Positions 34,325 to 45,627 of a stretch of DNA of 64,000 nucleotides are shown piece by piece. The notes beneath the pieces are model-generated. The model searched no databases, had not been told where the DNA came from, and was given only the letters and a program-made list of their open reading frames with translations. The number at the start of each line of letters is the position of its first letter. Positions within the stretch are counted from its first letter, which is position 1. Source of the stretch: Pseudomonas sp. MYb118 (lineage in GTDB: Bacteria > Pseudomonadota > Gammaproteobacteria > Pseudomonadales > Pseudomonadaceae). A program made the position numbers and the translations under genes. The stretch spans positions 620,001-684,000 of the forward strand of contig NZ_JBFRXN010000001.1 of assembly GCF_040947875.1 (NCBI RefSeq), written 5' to 3'.

Positions 34325-34804
34325 TCATACGGCACGGCGTTCGATCAGACGGTCAGAGCCACCTTCGGCTACACGACGTTCGATCAGACGGTCGGAACCA
34401 CCTTCGGCAACACGGCGTTCGATCAGACGGTCGGAACCACCTTCGGCAACACGGCGTTCGATCAGACGATCAGAACCACCTTCAGCTACACGGCGTTCGA
34501 TCAGACGGTCGGAGCCACCTTCAGCTACACGGCGTTCGATCAGACGATCCGAACCACCTTCAGCTACACGGCGTTCGATCAGACGGTCGGAGCCACCCTC
34601 GGCTACACGGCGCTCGATCAGACGATCCGAACCACCTTCAGCAACGCGGCGTTCGATCAGACGATCCGAACCACCTTCAGCCACACGACGTTCAATCAAA
34701 CGATCCGACCCGCCTTCAGCAACAACTGGCTGAGCAGAGGTAGCGGCAAAAGCGTTAACTGCGAAAACCGAGAAAGCGATGCTGAGAAGAGTTTGGCGTT
34801 TCAT
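34325..34804 (-). CDS. Exported 13-residue-repeat protein, copy 3 (10 repeats)
   Basis: A 159-residue paralogue: same signal and linker, exactly ten copies of VAEGGSDRLIERR, ending AV. Repeat period is 39 bp. It is the copy nearest the csgA terminator. The GGAG site here reads GGAGCACTCGATC before ATG, one base different from the other copies. Function unknown. Confidence 0.85.
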   Translation of the reverse strand: MKRQTLLSIAFSVFAVNAFAATSAQPVVAEGGSDRLIERRVAEGGSDRLIERRVAEGGSDRLIERRVAEGGSDRLIERRVAEGGSDRLIERRVAEGGSDRLIERRVAEGGSDRLIERRVAEGGSDRLIERRVAEGGSDRLIERRVAEGGSDRLIERRAV

Positions 34805-34929
34805 GATCGAGTGCTCCGGGGGTGTTATTGGTTGGTATGGAGCTGATGTTACGCCGCAGATTTTTTATGAGAACTTCATTGAACTGATGGTAACTATCGA
34901 CGCCGATAATGCCCGCACCAACCACCCCC

Positions 34930-35032
34930 CTGTAGGAGCGAGCATGCTCGCGATGGTAGCCCAGGCACCGCGGGGCGTCAGACTGCCCCGCGTCATCGTT
35001 AACGACCATCGCGGGCAGGCCCGCACCCACAG
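34930..35032. repeat. Extended REPIN
   Basis: Same core as above; right arm altered to GCGGGCAGGCCCGCACCCAC. It separates the repeat-protein block from csgA. Confidence 0.85.
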
Positions 35033-35096
35033 TGGACAGTGATGAACCTCCTACCGCGGAACATCAGGGCTGCCCCGCGTCATCACCCCCAAGCAC

Positions 35097-35133
35097 AAAA
35101 AAAACCGCGACCCTCACCAGGGTCGCGGTTTTC
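35097..35133. terminator. Rho-independent terminator of the csgB-csgA operon
   Basis: AAAAACCGCGACCCT-CACC-AGGGTCGCGGTTTT, 12 nt after the csgA stop (minus strand). Confidence 0.93.
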
Positions 35134-35145
35134 CTTACGCCGCGC

Positions 35146-36591
35146 TTACTGCTGCAACACTGTCGCCCGGTTATCCATACCCATCTGTTGAATCGTTGCC
35201 ATCTGCGTCACACCGCTCTGGTCGACGTTGGCGGTGTTGCCGGTGCCGTCCTGGGTCACGTACGCGACGTTCATGGTGTCAGCCTGTTTCACCGTGATCA
35301 TGTTGTCGTCGCCGTTCTGCGAGGTGTAGGCCTCGTTGCCGGTGCCGGACTGGGTGAAGTCGGTGGTGTTGCTCATCCCGGTGCTGCTGCCCATGGCCAG
35401 GTTGGCGGTGCCGCGCTGGTCGGAGATGAGGATGTTGTCGCTGCCGTTCTGCTCGAAGTACAGCTCGTTAAAGCTGTCAGCCTGGACGACTGTGGTCTTG
35501 TTGCCCGACCCCGCCTGGAAGGTGGTCATGATATTGCTGACGCCGTCCTGGGTGAAGTTGGCGGTGTTGCCATTGCCGTTCTGATTGACCGTGGCGCGCT
35601 GGTTGCTGCCGAATTGGCCGCCTTTTTGTGGGCCTTTCCAGTTGCTGGCGTAGACTTTGTTGTCGTTACCCACCGAAGTGGCGGAGAGCGAATGGCTGTC
35701 GCCGGTCTGGTAGGTGAAGTGCACGTTACCCACGCCCGTCTGGTACAGCGCCAGGCTCGAGCCGATGGATTCGAACTGGTCCGCGTAGATGGCATTGAGA
35801 TCGCCGACCTGGAACACCTGGGCGACGTTGTTTTCGCCGAAGCTCTGGTCGACCACGGTTTCGTTGCTCACACCGGATTGGTTGACGGTGGCCTGGCTGG
35901 CGAGTTGGGTGTCCTGCCACACCTCGGTGCCGTTGCCGTCGCCGAACTGGTTGATGGTCAGGGTGCCGCCTTCGCCATTGCGCTGGTCGCCATAGGCGTA
36001 GTTGGTACTGCCGGCCTGGTTGATGTTGATCTGGCCACCGGTGTGGAACACCTGTTCGGCGGTGCCGTAGTTGCCGGTGCCGTACTGGATGATCACCGAG
36101 TTGTTGGCGGCACCCAGCTGGATCTGCTCGATGTTGGCTTCGTTACTGTCACCGAACTGGAAGGTCTGGCCTGTGCTGCCTTCCTGGCTGTCCTGGTAGA
36201 CGAACGAGAAGTTGCCGGTGCCTTCCTGCTGTTGCAGCACTTCGCCGCCGCCAACCCCGATGGACTGACTGGCGTGGGCGGTGTTGAAGGCGCCGTTCTG
36301 CTGCTGAGTGATCTTGCTGTTGTCTTCGAACAACTGCTCGGCGTAACCGGCGTTGTAGTCGCCGACCTGGTTCTGGTCGATGGTGCCACTGGCCGTATCC
36401 TGAACGGCAGCCGCATCGTTACCCTGACCGAGTTGCTGCTGGGTGGCGGTGCTGAACGAGGCCTGGCTCTGCTTGACGTCGGCGACGTTGGCAGTACCAG
36501 TCTGGTTCTGGTTGGACACGCTGTCATTGGCCATTGCCTGGGCACTGACCATGACCAGGATGGCGGCGGTAAGGGGCGTCAGTTTGAACAT
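35146..36591 (-). CDS. csgA: Major curlin subunit CsgA-like, long form
   Basis: A 481-residue secreted curlin. Signal MFKLTPLTAAILVMVSAQAMA, then many imperfect curlin repeats of the Q-x-G-x-x-N-x-A-x-V-x-Q type (e.g. QTGTANVADVKQSQ, QVGDYNAGYAEQ, QNGDDNMITVKQ, QSGTGNEAYTSQ). It is about three times the length of E. coli CsgA, with regular Gln/Asn ladders throughout. It should be exported by CsgG and form surface amyloid. GGAGG lies eight bases before ATG; csgB is 27 nt upstream. Strong terminator follows. Confidence 0.93.
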   Translation of the reverse strand: MFKLTPLTAAILVMVSAQAMANDSVSNQNQTGTANVADVKQSQASFSTATQQQLGQGNDAAAVQDTASGTIDQNQVGDYNAGYAEQLFEDNSKITQQQNGAFNTAHASQSIGVGGGEVLQQQEGTGNFSFVYQDSQEGSTGQTFQFGDSNEANIEQIQLGAANNSVIIQYGTGNYGTAEQVFHTGGQININQAGSTNYAYGDQRNGEGGTLTINQFGDGNGTEVWQDTQLASQATVNQSGVSNETVVDQSFGENNVAQVFQVGDLNAIYADQFESIGSSLALYQTGVGNVHFTYQTGDSHSLSATSVGNDNKVYASNWKGPQKGGQFGSNQRATVNQNGNGNTANFTQDGVSNIMTTFQAGSGNKTTVVQADSFNELYFEQNGSDNILISDQRGTANLAMGSSTGMSNTTDFTQSGTGNEAYTSQNGDDNMITVKQADTMNVAYVTQDGTGNTANVDQSGVTQMATIQQMGMDNRATVLQQ

Positions 36592-36618
36592 GATGAAACC
36601 TCCAAGGGGTGCAGTGCT

Positions 36619-37083
36619 CTAGCGGTATTGTTTGACCGATACGCTCATGCCGTTTCCGGACTGGTTCACGGCGCTGGAAAGCCCCGTGCCGGCCTGGTCG
36701 ATGCTGGCGTCGTTGTTGTTGCCGTTCTGGGAAATCTGCGCACGGTTCTGGCTACCGCTCTGGGTGATCGAAGCCGAGTTGCCATAACCTTGCTGGGTGA
36801 TCATCGCCATCAGGTCGCTGCCTTGTTGCAGGATGTAGGCTTCCTGATTGCTGCCCGACTGGACGATGGTGCCGAGCAACGACTGACCGTTCTGTTGCAG
36901 CACCGCCTGGTTGGCCTGGCCGTTCTGGTTGATCAGCGCCTGCTGGCCAACCGGTGCGGGCATCTCGCCGAGATCGGCGCCAGGGCCCAGGTCGTCGTTT
37001 TCCATCAGGTCGTCGGCCGCGCGCGCACCTGCACTGCCGCAAAGCAGGAGCAGGCAGAGCAGGGCGGCGGTCGACGTTTTCAT
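36619..37083 (-). CDS. csgB: Minor curlin / nucleator CsgB-like
   Basis: A 154-residue secreted curlin-repeat protein. Signal MKTSTAALLCLLLLCGSAGARA, an acidic linker (ADDLMENDDLGPGADLGE), then five or six curlin repeats (INQNGQANQAVLQQNG, ITQSGSQNRAQISQNG, IDQAGTGLSSAVNQSG) ending VKQYR. Short size and position before csgA fit the nucleator CsgB. AAGGAC stands before ATG. No CsgC or CsgD gene is in the window. Confidence 0.9.
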   Translation of the reverse strand: MKTSTAALLCLLLLCGSAGARAADDLMENDDLGPGADLGEMPAPVGQQALINQNGQANQAVLQQNGQSLLGTIVQSGSNQEAYILQQGSDLMAMITQQGYGNSASITQSGSQNRAQISQNGNNNDASIDQAGTGLSSAVNQSGNGMSVSVKQYR

Positions 37084-37153
37084 GGCTTTGTCCTTCGTTT
37101 CAGCCTTTGGGTTGAGTGCGCCCCATCAGCCGGGTGGCCGATGGGGCGCGGGC

Positions 37154-39403
37154 TCAGTTGGAGATCACTTGCACGGTGCGCACGGTGCCTTGCGACGAGG
37201 TGATGGTGGCGGTCGGGTTGGCCGACGGGATCACCGTTGTCGTGTTGTTTACCGTCAGCCGCCAGCGTCCGGTCACCGGCACCGTGGTAGTGCCCAGTGT
37301 CTGCACGCCGGTCGGGGTGCTGACCTGCACGGTGATGGTGTTGCCAGTGGTCACCGATGAGGTCCCGCTGAGGTCCCAGGTGAAGCGGTTGTTGGAACGT
37401 GCGGTCACGGTGGCCGCCGTTACGGCGAAGGTTTCCGCCGCAGGCCGAGGCGAGACCTGCACCGTGACCGTCGCCGGAGCTGTCGATACGGCGCCGAAGC
37501 TGTCCCGCACGAAGTAGGTGAAGGTCGTGGTGAAGGCCGTTGTCACGCTGGCCGGTGGGGTGTAGGTCAGCACCGTACCGTTGCTGGTGACCGTGCCACG
37601 TCCAGCAGGTGGCTGGCCGAAGCTGGCCACAGCGAGCGGCAGATTGCCTTCAGGGTCGGTATCGTTGGCCAGCACGCTGATCGGGACCGCCACACCCAGC
37701 GTCGCGACGCTGTCAGCCACTGCCGTTGGCGCCTGGTTGGGCGCTACGGTAATGGTGACGGTGGCTGGCGTAGTCGAGGCCAGGCCTTTGACGTCTTGAG
37801 CCTTGTAGGTGAAGGTCGTGGTCAGTGTGGTGTTGACGACCGCAGGCGGGGTGTAGACCACGGCGGTGGTGCCACTCAGCTGTACGGTGCCTTGTCCGCT
37901 CGGTGGTTGGGTCAGCGCGGTGATGGCCAGCGGCACGTTGTTGTCCGGATCGCTGTCGTTGGTCAACAGGTTGAGCGTGATCGGCACGCCGAAGCTGGTG
38001 CTCGCGCTGTCGGCGTTGGAGATCGGTGCCTGGTTCTCGCCGGAATCCGGCGCAGTACCGACCACCACCACAGGTTCGGTATCGCTGCCCCCCGCAGACG
38101 ATTTGATCGTTACGCTGGCCGGTGGTTGAGTCAGGTCTGCGATGGTGATGCGCTGCAGGGTGCCGTTCTTCGATAGCCTTCCATAACCCTGGGCGACCAT
38201 GTCCGGCACGTTCACTTCATCGGTGGACGTGGCCTCGATCAGCAGGCTGTGATTGCTCCAGTTGTAGCGGGCGGTCTGCACTTTCACCACGTCGGTGACT
38301 TTGCTCGACACCGCAGTCGGCCGTTTGACCCCGCTCGGATCGGTGGCGGTAATCACCACCACCGGCGGCACGGTGCTGCCGGTCAGGCGATGACCAAAGT
38401 ATTCGCCGCGACCATCACCGAGCATGCTGGTCAGGCAGGGGGATGGCGGCGGTCCGGCCACCAGTGCCACCGTTTCACGGAAGCACAGGTTCGAACTGTT
38501 GCCCGACTTGCTGAACACTTCGACCCGGGTGCTGCTGGTACCTGGACCGGTGGAGGTCCGCCGGTAAGTGGCGCGTCCGACTTCCACAGGCGTTTGTTCG
38601 CGGTTGTCGAGGACTTTGCCAGACACCGTGAACAGGTTGGTCTGGATCGTGCCAGCCGGGCCCTGGACGCGCAGGAAGTTGGTGTTGTTGGGGCTGCCGG
38701 TGACTGCTTCGGAGATGTTCGGGTCGCCGATGAAGGTCTCGACTGCGCCGTTGTCGGGGTTCACCTCGGTGTAAGGGCCGCCGACACCGCGCAGGAAAGG
38801 CCCGACTTCACCGTTGAGCGCGCCGGAGAAGTTGCCCGGTGCGCCAATCCCGATGTCGCGGGTGATGTTGATCGCCCGCCGGCCTGGCGTTGCAACGTTA
38901 ATGGTTTCCTGGCCGTAAGGGTGGGTAATGACGTAAGTCCCGGCAATGGGGATGTTCACCCGGATGCGAATCCGCGCGAAGCTGGCCTGGTCGCCATCAA
39001 TCGGGTTTTCCGAGGCGAACGCCGCTTCGATCCCCGCCACGTAGGCATCCACACCATAGCCGCCGACATCGTTGATGCTGGTCTCGGCCAGGAACCAGAA
39101 CGCTTCCGGCGGCCAGTTATCCGGAAACACCATCGGCAGGGTGTCGTCAAACACCCCGGGCTCCGGGTTCAGGATACACATGTAGGCAGGCGCGCCAGGC
39201 GCACCGGGTGCCCGGGTGCTGGTTGCCCGTGACTGGCACAGTTCCATCGACAGCAGATTGTTGTCCTGGTACCACATGGGGAATTTCCCCGTGGCGAAGG
39301 TGTAGGGGCCGGGGTCGACGGCGGCGAGTTGCGCGAATGCACTGCCGGACAACGAAAGAGTCAGCCCCAGCGCGTTGAGTGCGAAGCGTGGCCACTTGTT
39401 CAT
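37154..39403 (-). CDS. Large secreted protein with bacterial Ig/cadherin-like repeats
   Basis: A 749-residue exported protein, signal ending LSGSAFA. Residues 25-260 form a conserved N-terminal domain shared with the next gene upstream (VDPGPYTFATGKFPMWYQD, PGAPAYMCILNPEPGVFDD, GVGGPYTEVNPDNGA). From about 440 come two tandem-95/VCBS-like Ig repeats with calcium-type loops (LLTNDSDPDNN, VLANDTDPEGN), then a Thr-rich C-terminal domain. Function unknown; an adhesin or matrix protein is the natural guess. ATG 39403 follows AGGAGG, preferred to a start 39 nt upstream. Lies 70 nt before csgB in the same operon. Confidence 0.85.
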   Translation of the reverse strand: MNKWPRFALNALGLTLSLSGSAFAQLAAVDPGPYTFATGKFPMWYQDNNLLSMELCQSRATSTRAPGAPGAPAYMCILNPEPGVFDDTLPMVFPDNWPPEAFWFLAETSINDVGGYGVDAYVAGIEAAFASENPIDGDQASFARIRIRVNIPIAGTYVITHPYGQETINVATPGRRAINITRDIGIGAPGNFSGALNGEVGPFLRGVGGPYTEVNPDNGAVETFIGDPNISEAVTGSPNNTNFLRVQGPAGTIQTNLFTVSGKVLDNREQTPVEVGRATYRRTSTGPGTSSTRVEVFSKSGNSSNLCFRETVALVAGPPPSPCLTSMLGDGRGEYFGHRLTGSTVPPVVVITATDPSGVKRPTAVSSKVTDVVKVQTARYNWSNHSLLIEATSTDEVNVPDMVAQGYGRLSKNGTLQRITIADLTQPPASVTIKSSAGGSDTEPVVVVGTAPDSGENQAPISNADSASTSFGVPITLNLLTNDSDPDNNVPLAITALTQPPSGQGTVQLSGTTAVVYTPPAVVNTTLTTTFTYKAQDVKGLASTTPATVTITVAPNQAPTAVADSVATLGVAVPISVLANDTDPEGNLPLAVASFGQPPAGRGTVTSNGTVLTYTPPASVTTAFTTTFTYFVRDSFGAVSTAPATVTVQVSPRPAAETFAVTAATVTARSNNRFTWDLSGTSSVTTGNTITVQVSTPTGVQTLGTTTVPVTGRWRLTVNNTTTVIPSANPTATITSSQGTVRTVQVISN

Positions 39404-39438
39404 GATGCCTCCTGATGCGGATCTGGGCATGAGTGCGT

Positions 39439-40785
39439 TCATTGCACGATGACCACGTCTTCGATATCGGTGCCGCCATTGGCGGACGTCACCCGAACCT
39501 TGGCCGGTGGAATCGGCGTGATGCCGGTCGACAGGGTTTTCTCTGCGCCGTTGCCACTCAGGGTGCCGATGGCGACACCGGTACCGGAGGTGGCGGTCAG
39601 CACCGGTGGCGAGGTTTCATCGCTGCTGGAGGCGACGACGGTGAGCGTGCTGTTGCTCAGGTTGTATTGGGCCTGCGTGATCACCACCAGATCGGTCAGC
39701 GGCATGGACCGCGTGGTCGGCGTGCTGGTGGGGATGGCGATCTGGTTATCGGCGGTCACCACCAGGTTGGCGGGCAAGGTCGGGTTGGTGGACGACTGCG
39801 CGTACCAGTGGCCGGTGGTGTCGGCCTCGGTCAGGTTCAGTACCGGGGTGTTGCTGTCCAGCTTGACGACGGCTGGTGGTGGCGGCGCCAGCACGAAGAC
39901 GTCCTGTTGCGCCACCGGAGCACTGGCGCCGGCTTTGCGTGAGTAAGTGCTGCGCTCGGCAATCAGCGGGGTGGGGCGGGCCACGGTCGACAATTTGCCG
40001 GAGATGGCCATCACCGTGGTGCGCAGGTCCAGGCCGTTGGGCCCTTCGATGCGGATGTAGTTGGTGTTGAAGGGGCTGCCGGTGAAGGCCTCTTCCAGGT
40101 TCGGATCGCCGACAAATTGCTCGGCGGCACCGGTGGCCGGGTTGGTTTCGGTGTAGGGGCCGTTGAGGCTGCGCAGGAACGGACCGAGGTCACTCTTGAG
40201 CGCGCCGTCGTAGGTTTTTGGCGAGCCGATGCCGATGTCCCGGGTCATGTTGATCGCACGGCGGCCACCGGCGGGCACGTCGAAGATATCGACGCCGTAG
40301 GGGTGGGTGATGGTGTAGATGCCGGCGGTGGGTACATCGACCCGAATGCGGATACGGCCGAAACTGACCTGGTCGCCTTCTACCGGATCTTCTGCCGCGA
40401 AGGCGGCTTCCAGGGCGCTGACGTAGGTCAGGTCGATCCCGCGAGCGGCATCGACGATGGAGCCGTCGCCGGTGAACCAGAAGGCTTCATCGGGAAAATT
40501 GGTCGGGAAAACGATGGGCTGCGTGTCGTCGAAAATCCCGGGGTTGGGATTCAACAGGCACATGTAGGCCGGCGCGCCGGGCACCACCGGAGCCCTGGAA
40601 CTGACAGCCTTGGTCAGGCACAGGTCGAGGGTTCGACCGTGGGAATCCTGATACCAGGCGGCGAAATTGCCGTTGGCTGGCACATAGGGGCCGGTGTCGA
40701 CAGCAAACAGGGCGGCCTGGGCAGAGCCTTGGGCCAGTGCACTCACGATCAAGGCGATCGCGGTTTTGGACAGTAAAGGGTGCAT
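39439..40785 (-). CDS. Secreted protein sharing the N-terminal domain of its operon partner
   Basis: A 448-residue exported protein, signal ending ALAQGSAQA. Its first 250 residues align by eye with the downstream 749-residue protein (VDTGPYVPANGNFAAWYQD, PGAPAYMCLLNPNPGIFDD, SLNGPYTETNPATGA). After that it has beta-rich sequence but lacks the Ig repeats. Two Cys of the shared domain are conserved (DLCLTKAV, YMCLLN). Unknown family; first gene of the sigma54-driven operon that ends in csgA. The start is chosen for a normal signal peptide. Confidence 0.85.
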   Translation of the reverse strand: MHPLLSKTAIALIVSALAQGSAQAALFAVDTGPYVPANGNFAAWYQDSHGRTLDLCLTKAVSSRAPVVPGAPAYMCLLNPNPGIFDDTQPIVFPTNFPDEAFWFTGDGSIVDAARGIDLTYVSALEAAFAAEDPVEGDQVSFGRIRIRVDVPTAGIYTITHPYGVDIFDVPAGGRRAINMTRDIGIGSPKTYDGALKSDLGPFLRSLNGPYTETNPATGAAEQFVGDPNLEEAFTGSPFNTNYIRIEGPNGLDLRTTVMAISGKLSTVARPTPLIAERSTYSRKAGASAPVAQQDVFVLAPPPPAVVKLDSNTPVLNLTEADTTGHWYAQSSTNPTLPANLVVTADNQIAIPTSTPTTRSMPLTDLVVITQAQYNLSNSTLTVVASSSDETSPPVLTATSGTGVAIGTLSGNGAEKTLSTGITPIPPAKVRVTSANGGTDIEDVVIVQ

Positions 40786-40842
40786 GAGTTTTCCCTCTAT
40801 CAAAGACCTGCCCCCTGGGGTTGGGTCAGTTGAGGGGGCTTC

Positions 40843-40858
40843 GGCAACTTCCATACCA
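40843..40858 (-). promoter_or_regulatory. Sigma54 (-24/-12) promoter of the csgBA operon
   Basis: Read on the minus strand: TGGTATGGAAGTTGCC. GG at 40857-40856, GC at 40845-40844, full spacing and TTGC. Predicted start near 40832, 47 nt before the ATG at 40785. Confidence 0.8.
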
Positions 40859-40944
40859 AGAACGCAAAATTGCCAGCAGAGGCCCGTGGTTGCTGGCTGT
40901 CGGCAGGGAGAGGGACTGATGCGGCGCAGGGGAGAGCGGGCGAG

Positions 40945-40965
40945 TTTCCCCAGGATTGGGGGAAG
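40945..40965. promoter_or_regulatory. Candidate activator site upstream of the csgBA operon
   Basis: TTTCCCCAGGATTGGGGGAA: TTCCCC-N6-GGGGGAA, the same layout as at 22018-22039, 88-108 nt before the -24 box. Confidence 0.55.
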
Positions 40966-40994
40966 GCTGGGGATGGGGAACCTTGATCTTTTTC

Positions 40995-41086
40995 CTGTGG
41001 GAGCGAGCCTGCTCGCGATGGCGGTCTATCAGTCGACATCAGTGGTGACAGACAGACCACCATCGCGAGCAGGCTCGCTCCCACAG
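40995..41086. repeat. REP doublet (REPIN)
   Basis: CTGTGGGAGCGAGCCTGCTC / GAGCAGGCTCGCTCCCACAG between the divergent csg-operon and mnxS1 promoters. Confidence 0.9.
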
Positions 41087-41190
41087 AGGAACTGAAAACA
41101 CATTCCCCATTCCCGGCACTTGACCCAACACCGGGCAAAAACGTGGCCATGGGCTATAACCAAAAGGGGGAGTCGTCGGGAAGTTCACCC

Positions 41191-42639
41191 ATGAATATGC
41201 CAACACATACCCTCCGCAACGAGGAGGGTGATGTCCTTCTGCGCTCGCGCAAGCAGCCGTTCAATCTGCTGCGCTGGTTTTCGCTGATCAGCATGGCGGT
41301 GATCGGCACCGTGGCGATTGCGTTGGGCGCGGTGTCCACCAAGTTCGTGATTACCGAGAGCATCCAGCGCGATGCGCTGCTGACCTCGCAGTTCATTCAG
41401 GCGATTGCCTCGGCCGAAGTGCGCCACGTCTCGATTCCCCACGTGCGCACCATGGGGGACTTGCTCGACCCGCGCCAGGATCGCAACTTCCCGGAAATCG
41501 ACCCGCTCGCCCGTGCCGATGCCCGGGGCGAATTCCTCGACCACATCGCGCACTTGCCCGACGTGATTCTGGCCAACATCTACGCCCCCGACCGCATGGT
41601 GATCTGGTCGACCAACCCGGCGCTGATGGGCACCACCATCGAGGCGGATGAAGACCTGGATCATGCGTTCGAATTCAAGACCCCGGTGTCGGCCAGTTAC
41701 CACGACGTCGACGAGGCGCGCATGGAGCAGAAGTTCATCACGCCGCCGGAATACATCTTTATCGAGAACTACATTCCGCTGTTCGACGCCGAGGGCAAGA
41801 ACGTCACGGCCATGGTCGAGATCTACAAGGAACCCAAGGACCTCATCGAGCGCATGGAGCGCGGCCTGGTGCTGATCTGGCTCGCCACGGCCCTGGGCGG
41901 CGGGCTGATTTACCTGGGCCTGTACTGGATCGTACGGCGCGCGGCGATTTTGCTGGCGGCGCAACAAAAGCAACTGATCACCAACGAAACCTTTGTCGCC
42001 TTGGGCGAGATGTCATCGGCGGTGGCCCACAGTTTGCGTAACCCGCTGGCCACCATCCGCTCCAGCGCCGAGCTGGCCCTGGAGTTCGACAGCGGCCCGG
42101 CGCACAAGAACATCAAGGACATCATCGGCCAGGTCGATCGCATGTCGAAGTGGGTGCGCGAATTGCTGCAATCGCTGCGGCCGCTGCAGGACGAGCCGGA
42201 ATCGGTGAACCTGGTGGCGACCTTGCACGACAGCCTGTCGGCCTTCGAACAGCAGATCGCCAAAGCCGGCGTCAACGTGGTATTCGAGCCGCAGGAAACG
42301 CCCATGGTGCTCAGCCAGCCGATGCAGCTGGCGCAGATTCTCAACAGCCTGATCGCCAATGCGCTGGAAGCCATGGACAAGGACGGCACGTTGACCATCA
42401 CCCTGCAAGCCAGCGACTCGCAAACCGTGGAAGTCTCGTTGTGTGACACCGGCAAAGGCATGAACGAAGAACAGCGCAGCATGGCGTTCCGGCCGTTTTT
42501 CACCACCAAGCAGGGCGGGCTTGGCGTCGGGCTGGTGCTGGTCAAGCGGATCATGGAGCGTTGTGGCGGCGCGGTACGCCTGGACAGTCGCGAGGGTGAG
42601 GGCACTTGTGTCCGTCTGTCGTTCAAACGATTCCCCTGA
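41191..42639 (+). CDS. mnxS1: Sensor histidine kinase MnxS1-like
   Basis: A 482-residue membrane kinase. Two membrane helices (about residues 30-52 and 225-247) enclose a periplasmic sensor; then the phosphoacceptor block SSAVAHSLRNPLATIRS with His near 280, the N box (ILNSLIANALEAM), G1 (DTGKGM) and G2 (GGLGVGLVLVKRIME). It is a close paralogue of the kinase at 46758. In P. putida GB-1 two such kinases, MnxS1 and MnxS2, act through MnxR on Mn(II) oxidation. ATG 41191 is used; upstream GTG 41143 is possible. Confidence 0.85.
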   Translation: MNMPTHTLRNEEGDVLLRSRKQPFNLLRWFSLISMAVIGTVAIALGAVSTKFVITESIQRDALLTSQFIQAIASAEVRHVSIPHVRTMGDLLDPRQDRNFPEIDPLARADARGEFLDHIAHLPDVILANIYAPDRMVIWSTNPALMGTTIEADEDLDHAFEFKTPVSASYHDVDEARMEQKFITPPEYIFIENYIPLFDAEGKNVTAMVEIYKEPKDLIERMERGLVLIWLATALGGGLIYLGLYWIVRRAAILLAAQQKQLITNETFVALGEMSSAVAHSLRNPLATIRSSAELALEFDSGPAHKNIKDIIGQVDRMSKWVRELLQSLRPLQDEPESVNLVATLHDSLSAFEQQIAKAGVNVVFEPQETPMVLSQPMQLAQILNSLIANALEAMDKDGTLTITLQASDSQTVEVSLCDTGKGMNEEQRSMAFRPFFTTKQGGLGVGLVLVKRIMERCGGAVRLDSREGEGTCVRLSFKRFP

Positions 42640-42652
42640 AAATGGGGATGAA
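42631..42652. promoter_or_regulatory. Candidate activator site upstream of mcoA (distal)
   Basis: TTCCCCTGAAAATGGGGATGAA overlapping the mnxS1 stop; TTCCCC-N7-GGGG, 118-139 nt before -24. Confidence 0.5.
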
Positions 42653-42674
42653 CTTTCCCCGTTAGCGGGTGTCA

Positions 42675-42697
42675 TTCCCCAGCCCCAATCAGGGGGC
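42675..42697. promoter_or_regulatory. Candidate activator site upstream of mcoA (proximal)
   Basis: TTCCCCAG followed by CCCCAATCAGGGGGC: a CCCC-N5-GGGGG inverted repeat 73-95 nt before the -24 box. Confidence 0.5.
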
Positions 42698-42768
42698 ATG
42701 GCACATTGATGTTGATAAGCCATTGTTTTACGAGGTATTAACACTTTCGTATTAAGTTGTTACAAATT

Positions 42769-42784
42769 TGGCCGGCTCCTTGCA
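42769..42784 (+). promoter_or_regulatory. Sigma54 (-24/-12) promoter of mcoA
   Basis: TGGCCGGCTCCTTGCA: GG at 42770-42771, GC at 42782-42783, TTGCA exact. Predicted start near 42795, which supports the ATG at 42826 as translation start. Confidence 0.82.
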
Positions 42785-42825
42785 CCACCACCAGCACCCC
42801 CTTCATGACTACGAGGCGGCTGGTG

Positions 42826-45623
<2,798 letters not shown>

Positions 45624-45627
<4 letters not shown>

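Noticed and set aside
33586..34804. Regular 39-bp repeats could look like a CRISPR array
   Set aside because: Repeats are contiguous with no spacers, stay in frame and encode an invariant peptide after a signal sequence. No cas gene is near.
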